Of a DNA stretch of 64,000 nt, positions 57,536-64,000 are shown in pieces. A model generated the notes under the pieces. That model made no database searches. It worked only from the letters and a program-made list of their open reading frames with translations, and was not told the DNA's origin. A program made the position numbers and the translations under genes. Source of the stretch: Pseudoduganella guangdongensis (GTDB taxonomy: Bacteria; Pseudomonadota; Gammaproteobacteria; Burkholderiales; Burkholderiaceae_D); NCBI RefSeq assembly GCF_009857475.1, contig NZ_WWCJ01000012.1, positions 1 to 64,000 of the forward strand, given 5' to 3'. Every line of letters starts with the position of its first letter. Position 1 is the first letter of the stretch.

Positions 57536-60262
57536 ATGCCGTCCCTAGTTACGTTGATCTCCCGCTCACCCGCCGAAAATGCATCGTATGTCGATGCTGG
57601 AGCCAACATCGTGTTGACCTTCAGCGGTCCCGTAAAGGCCGGCACGGGGAAAGTCGAGATCGTAGGTGGATACGGGAGATTTGCGCTGTCCGAGCCGATG
57701 AGCAGTGGTTTCATCACGATTAGCGGCAATACTGTGACGATCGATCTACCGCGAGATCTGCCATTTTACTCCCATATAAGGGTTTCGTTCACCGAAAACT
57801 GGCTGCTTGATAGCGCTGGCACCAGCGTTAGCGGACCAGGTGACTTTAACTTTTGGACAGGCTTAAGCGCGACTCCCTTGACTATGGAGGGCACTAATGG
57901 GGTCGATCGGCTGGTCGGCAGCGAGTTGGTGGATTACTTGGGTGGCCTTGGCGGGAACGATGAAGTCATAGGCAACGGCGGTGACGACGTCTTGGCGGGC
58001 GGTGCCGGCGATGATCGAGTTTGGGGCGACGATGGCAATGACTGGGTTTTGGGCGGTGCCGGCAATGATCAGTTGTGGGGCGACTACGGCGATGATGTTT
58101 TAGAAGGCGGTTCGGGCGATGATGAGTTGATTGATCTCCACGGCAAGAATACGCTGTATGGCGGCGAAGGTAACGATGCGATCTATGTTTCCGGTGGAGA
58201 CGACCTGGTTTATGGTGGGTCTGGTGATGACCGGATTCTCGCTTCGGATGGCGACATCGTCTTTGGGGACGAGGGAAACGATAGTTTCAAACTGCAACTG
58301 CTGGGTTGGTCTGGCTCTGGCAAGGTCGATGGCGGAGGGGGAGACGACAATTTCGACATCGGGCTGAATAAGACCAAGTCTGGCATGCTCAGCCTGGCTG
58401 GGGGCAGCGGGCGAGATACCTATTTGCTCTCGTTGTGGAGGTATGGGGAAGGCACGTATCAGTGCGAGATAACCGACTTCGAAGCGGGCGCCAATGGCGA
58501 CAAGATCGACCTCACTTCCGTGATCCGGCACATTGAGCTTGAGTATCGATGGCGCGAGGGCAATCCATTTGCCCCGGGTGGCTTCCTCCGCCTGCGAGCG
58601 GATGGCAACGATACCGTGCTTATCCTGAAAGGCGATAGCGAAGAGACGTTGTTGCGCTTTAAGAATGTGCCGCTGGGCCAGCTTACTGGAGATAATTTTG
58701 TCGGTGGTTTCCGGCCGGACGGCGGCAGTCAGGGTCTAACCTTGCAGGGAACTGGGGGCAATGACGAACTGCATGGCTACGCTGCGGACGACCTATTAAT
58801 CGGCGAGGATGGTGACGACAAGCTGATTGGCGCTGGCGGCAATGATGTGCTGCGCGGCGGCACCGGCGCCGATACATTGGACGGGGGCGACGGTGACGAT
58901 GTGCTAGACGGTGGCGCTGGCAACGATAGTTTGAGCGGAGGCTGGGGCAAAAACAGCTTGCGCGGCGGCGAAGGCGATGACCGAATCTGGGCCGGCGGTT
59001 CCGATTACACAGCGGAAGGCAATGAAGGCGACGACTTCATCACCGCAGATGGGACTGGGCGCATTTTTGGCGGCGAGGGCAATGATGTGCTGACCTACTT
59101 CAATAGCTCCTTGTACGCTGGTACCGTGAATCTGGATGGCGGAGCTGGCGATGACATCATTAACATTAAAAATCATTATGGCCACTTCGGCGCCAGCACA
59201 ATCACCGCTCGTGGTGGCGTTGGGCGTGACACTTTTAACTTACGTACCGCAACCGATATCACCATTAGCGACTTTACGGCAGGCACAGATGGGGATCTCA
59301 TCGATGTGATGGATTTGCTGCCCGCCAGCATACAGGTCAATCCTTTTGGCAGTGGTGGCTATCTGCGCCTGCGGCAGGAGGGCATGAACACTGTTCTGGA
59401 ACTTGATCAGGACGGCGCTGCAGGCACTGCGGCGCACTGGCGCGATCTTATTACATTTAGCAATACCAGCGCCACCGACTTCACGCGCAACAATTTTGTT
59501 CCCGGTCTATCGCCCACTGGCGAAAATGAGGGGAAAAGCCTGGTGGGGGGAGACGGGAAGGATGAGCTACGGGGAGGGTTTCTTAATGACACGCTGGACG
59601 GCGGAGACGGCGACGACAGGCTGAATGGTGAAGCTGGCCGCGACGTGCTGCACGGTGGCGCGGGCAATGATGTGCTGAACGGTGGCGAGGGTGACGATTG
59701 GCTCGGAGGCGGGGCTGGATTTGATGTAGTACAGATGCCAAACACGCGCACCACGGTCAACATCTGGCGCGAAGGCGGCAGCATCAAGATCCAGGACCTT
59801 GATGGCAATGGCGGTATCGACACCCTGGACGGTGTCGAGCGTCTGCAATTGCGAGGCTCCACCGTCGCCTTTGATGGCGAAGGTTCGGGCGGCCAGATTT
59901 ACCGCTTATACCAGGCGGCATTTGACCGTAAGCCGGACATGGTTGGTGCCGGATTCTGGATTCTGCAGGCGGATCGCGGCGTTAGCCTACAGAACATCGC
60001 AGAAGGCTTCGTTACCTCGGATGAGTTTAAGCGTCTTTACGGCAGCAATCCTACCAATGGAGAGTTGGTTGACCTCCTGTACCAAAACGTGCAGCACCGG
60101 AAGCCAGGCGCCGAGGACCGCGCGTTCTGGATCGACGTTCTGGATCGGAAACTGGCCCCTCTGTCGAGTGTACTTGCGAGCTTCAGTGAGAGCCAGGAAA
60201 ACGTGGTCAACCTGGCCGCGATCGTTGGCGCGGGCTTTGAGTACATTCCCTGGATGGGCTGA
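57536..60262 (+). CDS. RTX repeat protein with N-terminal Ig-like (Big_5) and C-terminal DUF4214 domains
   Basis: This is probably a calcium-binding, type I-secreted surface or extracellular protein. Of 908 residues, ~5-115 form a Big_5/SbsA-like Ig domain (IVLTFSGPVKAG, FNFWTG); RTX nonapeptide blocks (GGxGxDxLx) lie at ~130-245, ~404-540 and ~670-730; DUF4214 covers ~785-900. There is no signal peptide. Two modules inside the protein repeat the order RTX block, a DFxAGxxGDxID strand, a LRLRxxGxxTVL strand and an FxxxNF linker. The ATG at 57536 matches the paralogue's start; a TTG at 57524 is less likely. Base composition is more AT-rich than the genes before it, suggesting a different history. 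Confidence 0.88.
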   Translation: MPSLVTLISRSPAENASYVDAGANIVLTFSGPVKAGTGKVEIVGGYGRFALSEPMSSGFITISGNTVTIDLPRDLPFYSHIRVSFTENWLLDSAGTSVSGPGDFNFWTGLSATPLTMEGTNGVDRLVGSELVDYLGGLGGNDEVIGNGGDDVLAGGAGDDRVWGDDGNDWVLGGAGNDQLWGDYGDDVLEGGSGDDELIDLHGKNTLYGGEGNDAIYVSGGDDLVYGGSGDDRILASDGDIVFGDEGNDSFKLQLLGWSGSGKVDGGGGDDNFDIGLNKTKSGMLSLAGGSGRDTYLLSLWRYGEGTYQCEITDFEAGANGDKIDLTSVIRHIELEYRWREGNPFAPGGFLRLRADGNDTVLILKGDSEETLLRFKNVPLGQLTGDNFVGGFRPDGGSQGLTLQGTGGNDELHGYAADDLLIGEDGDDKLIGAGGNDVLRGGTGADTLDGGDGDDVLDGGAGNDSLSGGWGKNSLRGGEGDDRIWAGGSDYTAEGNEGDDFITADGTGRIFGGEGNDVLTYFNSSLYAGTVNLDGGAGDDIINIKNHYGHFGASTITARGGVGRDTFNLRTATDITISDFTAGTDGDLIDVMDLLPASIQVNPFGSGGYLRLRQEGMNTVLELDQDGAAGTAAHWRDLITFSNTSATDFTRNNFVPGLSPTGENEGKSLVGGDGKDELRGGFLNDTLDGGDGDDRLNGEAGRDVLHGGAGNDVLNGGEGDDWLGGGAGFDVVQMPNTRTTVNIWREGGSIKIQDLDGNGGIDTLDGVERLQLRGSTVAFDGEGSGGQIYRLYQAAFDRKPDMVGAGFWILQADRGVSLQNIAEGFVTSDEFKRLYGSNPTNGELVDLLYQNVQHRKPGAEDRAFWIDVLDRKLAPLSSVLASFSESQENVVNLAAIVGAGFEYIPWMG

Positions 60263-60285
60263 GCCGTCGTGAACATAAATGTAGA

Positions 60286-60311
60286 GCGCAGCCTTGGGCG
60301 GCGCACTTTTT
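60286..60311 (+). terminator. Probable intrinsic terminator between the two RTX genes
   Basis: GCGCAGCC and GGCGGCGC pair over 8 positions with one mismatch around a TTG loop; TTTTT follows after two bases. The second RTX gene begins only 22 bases later, so its transcription would be reduced or need its own promoter. Confidence 0.6.
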
Positions 60312-60333
60312 AATTTTGAAGAACCAGAAAAAT

Positions 60334-63051
60334 ATGACATCTACCGTTACGCTTATCTCCAGTTCGCCTTCTGTACGTGCCGAAAGCGTTGACGCCAGAA
60401 GCAACATCGTCCTGACCTTCAGTGGCCCAGTGAAAGCTGGTGCGGGGAAGTTTGAGATTCTCGACCGATCTGATCGCACGCTGGTGTCCGAACCTATGAG
60501 TGGCAGCCACGTGACGATTAGCGGAAATACCGTCACTATCGATCCTCCTCGCGATCTCCCCTATCTCTCTTCCATCAAACTGGTCTTTACGGGGGACTGG
60601 CTGCTCGATAGCAGCGGTGCAGCCATTAGCACGCCTTCCGATTTCATATTCTGGACCGGCATGAGCGCGACCGCCTTGGATATGCAAGGCACTGATATGG
60701 CTGACATCCTCCATGGCAGCGACCTCGTGGATCGTCTCGATGGTGGCGCAGGGAATGATGAAATTGGAGGCTTCGGCGGAAACGACGTCCTGGCCGGCGG
60801 CCTCGGTGATGACTCGGTATGGGGCGGGGACGGTGACGACCTGCTGCTAGGCGGCGATGGGAACGATTTTCTGCAGGGTAACGAAGGCAATGATGTACTG
60901 GAGGGCGGGGCCGGTGACGACGAGCTGCGTGATTTCGCAGGCAACGATACGTTGTCGGGTGGTGATGGCAACGATAGGATCTACTCGTGGGGGCCCGGTC
61001 GCAGCTTTATCGATGGTGGTCGTGGAGATGATTCGATCATCGCGCGCCAGAGTGACATTGTCGCCGCAGGCGATGGCAACGACATCATCCAGCTGCAACT
61101 GCTTAGCGATAGTACAGACGGTCGCGTGGATGGCGGTGCGGGCGACGACCGCTTCGAGATTGGGCTGCTTACAGGTACGTCCGGCTCTATAAACCTGACG
61201 GGCGGTAGTGGACGGGATACTTATGTGTTGCAGCTGTCCCGCAATCACGAGGGTGTGGGCGCTGGCCGCGGCGAAATCACCGACTTTGCCGCAGGCGTCC
61301 GTGGCGACCAAATCGATCTCGCTCCGCTGATAATCGATTATCAGTATAAGCACGGCTATAACACGGGTAACCCCTTCGCGCCCGGAGGCTTCGTGCGCCT
61401 ACAATCGGACGGCGCTGACACCCTCCTGCTCCTGCTGGAGGACGGCGAGAGGACGCTGCTGCGCTTGAAGAACGTACAGCCGCAGCAACTCACGGGCGAT
61501 AATTTTGTCGGCGGTTACCGTCCGGATGGCGGCAGCCAGGGCCTGAGCCTGCAAGGGACGGGCGCTAATGACGTGCTCACGGGTTATGAGGTAGATGACC
61601 AGTTGATGGGCGGGCATGGCGACGATGTGCTGGACGGTGCTGGCGGCAATGATGTCCTGCGTGGCGGTGCCGGCGTCGACGAGCTCCTGGGCGGGTATGG
61701 CGATGATGTGCTGGATGGCGGTACCGGCAACGATGTGCTACGTGACTATTCGGGCCGAAACACGTTGCGGGGTGGTGCCGGCAATGATTCCCTATCGGTA
61801 GGCGGCACCGATTTTGTCGCTGAGGGTGACGACGGCGACGACATCATCTACGCGGGAGGCAATGGCCGTGTATCGGGTGGCAATGGCAATGATGTCTTGC
61901 GGGCCGCCGCGGGCGCTATGCTGATCCTGGATGGCGGCAGCGGGAATGACACGATCGATATCACCGGCATCTTCGGCGGCGCGATAGTCACCGCCAGCGG
62001 CGGCAGTGGACGCGATGTTTTCAATGTCGGCAACGTGGCGCCGAATAGGGTCACAGTCAGCGATTTCACCACGGGTGCCGGCGGCGACCTGATCGACGTG
62101 TCGGGTGTGATGCCCTATAGCCCGAATGGCAATCCGTTCGGCACCGGCCACCTGCGCCTGCGGCAGGAGGGCCTGGACACCATCCTGGAATTCAGCTGGG
62201 CTGGTGCGGCGGGGTCTGGTACTGACTGGCGCGACATCGCCACATTCAGCAATACCAACGCCGCCGATTTCACGCGCGACAATTTCCTCCACGGCATCTC
62301 GCCAGATGGCGGCAATGAAGGCCCAACCCTGGTAGGCGGCAGTGGCAATGACGAGCTGCGCGGCCAGTTCTTGAACGATCTGCTGGAGGGTAACGACGGT
62401 AACGACCAGCTGTATGGCGGCTTCGGTAACGACGTCCTGCGTGGCGGCAATGGTGACGATATGCTCGACGGCGGCGGAGGTGACGACCTGCTTGATGGCG
62501 GGGCGGGTTTCGACGTCGTGCAGCTGGCGCGCAAACGGTTTGACTTCAAGATCTGGGTCGAGAACGGCAGTTTCAAGGTGCAGGACTTGCAAGGCTTGAG
62601 CGGAACCGACACCTTGCAGGGTATCGAGCGCCTGCAACTGGACGGCACCACGGTCGCCTTCGACGGCAATGGCGTGGGCGGCCAGGTGTACCGCCTGTAC
62701 CAGGCGGCATTTGATCGCGCGCCAGACCAGGTGGGCATGGGCTTCTGGATCCACCACGCCGACCGTGGCCAGGACCTGGTATCGATTGCCGAAGCTTTCG
62801 TGACCTCGGCCGAGTTTAAAACCCTGTACGGTGCCGCGCCGACCAATGCCGAGGTGATCGACCGCTTGTACTACAACGTGCTGCACCGAGCGCCCGACGC
62901 CGAAGGTCGCGCATTCTGGCTGGACGTCCTGGACCGCAAACTGGCGCCGCTCTCAAGCGTGCTAGTGGGCTTCAGCGAGAGCAAGGAAAATGTCGCTAAT
63001 CTTGCCGAGGTCATTGGCAAAGGCTTCGACTATACGACTTGGTACGGCTAA
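60334..63051 (+). CDS. RTX repeat protein, tandem paralogue of the preceding gene
   Basis: The 905-residue product has the same layout as its neighbour: Ig-like domain (~5-115, ending FIFWTG), RTX blocks near 135-250, 407-540 and 667-730, and DUF4214 at ~782-900 (YRLYQAAFDRAPDQVGMGFW). It also has the two-fold internal module. The N-terminal VTLISSSP aligns with VTLISRSP of the first protein, fixing the ATG at 60334. The two share most motifs but differ in many RTX loops, so the duplication is not recent. No type I secretion genes are adjacent. Confidence 0.88.
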   Translation: MTSTVTLISSSPSVRAESVDARSNIVLTFSGPVKAGAGKFEILDRSDRTLVSEPMSGSHVTISGNTVTIDPPRDLPYLSSIKLVFTGDWLLDSSGAAISTPSDFIFWTGMSATALDMQGTDMADILHGSDLVDRLDGGAGNDEIGGFGGNDVLAGGLGDDSVWGGDGDDLLLGGDGNDFLQGNEGNDVLEGGAGDDELRDFAGNDTLSGGDGNDRIYSWGPGRSFIDGGRGDDSIIARQSDIVAAGDGNDIIQLQLLSDSTDGRVDGGAGDDRFEIGLLTGTSGSINLTGGSGRDTYVLQLSRNHEGVGAGRGEITDFAAGVRGDQIDLAPLIIDYQYKHGYNTGNPFAPGGFVRLQSDGADTLLLLLEDGERTLLRLKNVQPQQLTGDNFVGGYRPDGGSQGLSLQGTGANDVLTGYEVDDQLMGGHGDDVLDGAGGNDVLRGGAGVDELLGGYGDDVLDGGTGNDVLRDYSGRNTLRGGAGNDSLSVGGTDFVAEGDDGDDIIYAGGNGRVSGGNGNDVLRAAAGAMLILDGGSGNDTIDITGIFGGAIVTASGGSGRDVFNVGNVAPNRVTVSDFTTGAGGDLIDVSGVMPYSPNGNPFGTGHLRLRQEGLDTILEFSWAGAAGSGTDWRDIATFSNTNAADFTRDNFLHGISPDGGNEGPTLVGGSGNDELRGQFLNDLLEGNDGNDQLYGGFGNDVLRGGNGDDMLDGGGGDDLLDGGAGFDVVQLARKRFDFKIWVENGSFKVQDLQGLSGTDTLQGIERLQLDGTTVAFDGNGVGGQVYRLYQAAFDRAPDQVGMGFWIHHADRGQDLVSIAEAFVTSAEFKTLYGAAPTNAEVIDRLYYNVLHRAPDAEGRAFWLDVLDRKLAPLSSVLVGFSESKENVANLAEVIGKGFDYTTWYG

Positions 63052-63172
63052 GCGCGGTAGCCTGTTGTGCCCATGCGACAGTGACAAAGTGAGACTATTG
63101 GCAGGCGGCAGGGGCCTATAGTTGGTGCAGGGCTGCCGGCCCGGCGGCCCCGTCCATACTGGAGGAGTCGCC

Positions 63173-63709
63173 ATGTCAGACCTACTGCACATCAGCAGCA
63201 CCCTCGTCCGCATCATCGCGCGCATCAATCCCAAGATCTGGGAAGTGGTGGGCGGCGGTCCACTGGGCAGGCATGCCCAGTTTTCCACCTTTGCCAGCCT
63301 GGCGGCGGAGCCCATCCCGGTGCCATGGCGCCAGCAGCCGGCCTGGCTGGTCGAGGGCCAGTTGGCAGCGCTGGCGTTGGGGCAGCGCCAGGTCGACGCC
63401 GCCTGTGCTATCCAGGCTCAAGGCGGTGATGTCAAATCCTTCCTGAAAGCCACGCTGGATGACTGGTGCCCAACCGGCCAGCCACCGCGCCTGCCGATCA
63501 AATGGCCGAGCGGCATCCGCGAACCACGCCCACCGCGCCCGAATGAGCTGGAGGCGCTGACCATTCCGCTGACCGGCGCGATTGCCATGATCGTCCAGGC
63601 CGAGTCGATCGGCGATGAATCGCTCAGCAAGTGGATTGCCGACACCGGTGCGAACCTGCTCGACAAGACTGCCATCTACGCCACAGAACACCTGCGCAGG
63701 GAACGCTGA
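63173..63709 (+). CDS. Hypothetical protein
   Basis: The 178-residue soluble protein is not recognised. The ATG at 63173 follows TGGAGGAG at good spacing, preferred over the ATG/GTG frame start at 63122. Visible features are a Pro/Arg-rich linker (REPRPPRPNEL, ~118-128) separating an N-terminal domain containing WRQQPAWLVEGQLAALALG from a helical C-terminal part. It has no signal peptide or membrane segment. No operon partner is clear; the next gene starts 82 bases downstream on the same strand. Confidence 0.75.
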   Translation: MSDLLHISSTLVRIIARINPKIWEVVGGGPLGRHAQFSTFASLAAEPIPVPWRQQPAWLVEGQLAALALGQRQVDAACAIQAQGGDVKSFLKATLDDWCPTGQPPRLPIKWPSGIREPRPPRPNELEALTIPLTGAIAMIVQAESIGDESLSKWIADTGANLLDKTAIYATEHLRRER

Positions 63710-63791
63710 CCCGCGTATTGGATCCAGCTCGACATCCCTCTCGCGCTTCGACCCTAAGATGCCGGAAGGCTAAGCAGCGCGGGAGGTCCTC

Positions 63792-64000
63792 GTGGGCTGG
63801 TTCCGTGCAAACATCGTCTTTCCGTTACAGGGACTGTTTTGCGTGTCGCTGGTCTTCTTTTTCCTTCCAATTCCAAAAAGAGTACGGATGCAGCTAAATC
63901 CGCTGCGCGCGGTAAAAGATGGGCAACTGTGTTGGCGCGGCCTGACATTCAGCGCCGCAGGACTGTACGAAATGCATGGGCGCAGTGAGCTTCCCTGGTT
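63792..64000 (+). CDS. Partial gene cut by the window end; N-terminal membrane segment
   Basis: A GTG at 63792, 5 bases after GGGAGG (63781-63786), opens a frame that stays open to the end of the window (69 codons). The product starts MGWFRANIVFPLQG and has one hydrophobic stretch (LFCVSLVFFFLPIP, residues ~15-28), then a polar part. The rest is missing, so the family cannot be named. Base composition is somewhat more AT-rich than average here. Confidence 0.6.
   Translation, partial: MGWFRANIVFPLQGLFCVSLVFFFLPIPKRVRMQLNPLRAVKDGQLCWRGLTFSAAGLYEMHGRSELPW

Overview
The window is a high-GC, gene-dense stretch of bacterial chromosome with long ATGA-coupled operons. The gene set points to a Gram-negative betaproteobacterium: msbA, TonB receptors, queE/queD, tadA, ldcA, nadA/nadC, ybiT, and a phcBSRQ-like quorum-sensing operon. 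An Oxalobacteraceae soil or water organism of the Massilia/Duganella type is the best guess; this is inferred from gene content, not from a marker gene. I saw no rRNA, tRNA, CRISPR array, phage or classical insertion sequence, and no gene-free stretch longer than 300 bases.

Left part (1-12.1 kb). A partial gene is coupled to an Lnt-type apolipoprotein N-acyltransferase with a long extra C-terminal membrane domain. Facing it is a tightly overlapped minus-strand operon: TonB receptor, CruF-like carotenoid protein, MpaB/Lcp-like (DUF2236) oxygenase, 7TMR-DISM hybrid histidine kinase with HPt, REC-GGDEF protein, acylphosphatase. I read it as uptake, oxidation and sensing of a lipid or isoprenoid-like compound (inference).

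Middle-left (12.1-30.9 kb). A small secreted protein, a PEP-mutase-family enzyme and msbA come first. Next is a one-gene, AT-richer element: a small RAMA-like protein between 45-bp inverted repeats (39/45 matches) built of 10-bp repeat units. Then follow a cytochrome c and caa3-type haem-copper oxidase cluster (subunit II fused to cytochrome c, subunit I fused to III-like helices), a DUF481 outer-membrane protein, an Lrp-family regulator, an ACT-like protein, an AzgA purine permease, a beta-propeller phytase coupled to its TonB receptor, and a degenerate GGDEF protein coupled to an AraC regulator. The section closes with a possible haem-oxygenase-fold enzyme.

Middle-right (31-48.1 kb). This is a signalling block: a Cache-PAS-PAS-GGDEF protein, a GT-B glycosyltransferase, the phcB-phcS-phcR-phcQ-like operon (fatty-acid methyl ester signal synthase, sensor kinase, kinase-bearing regulator, regulator), a 1468-residue hybrid kinase overlapping a REC-GGDEF gene, a serralysin-type protease and a PAS-GGDEF protein. 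Five GGDEF proteins lie in the window and no EAL or HD-GYP protein was seen.

Right part (48.2-64 kb). This is mostly housekeeping: queE-queD-tadA-hydrolase-ldcA-FAD oxidoreductase, a sterol-desaturase-family protein, and ybiT-nadA-nadC closed by a strong terminator. Two tandem RTX adhesin or secreted proteins follow, with a two-fold internal repeat and the same C-terminal DUF4214 domain as the serralysin. A small hypothetical gene and a gene cut by the window edge end the region.
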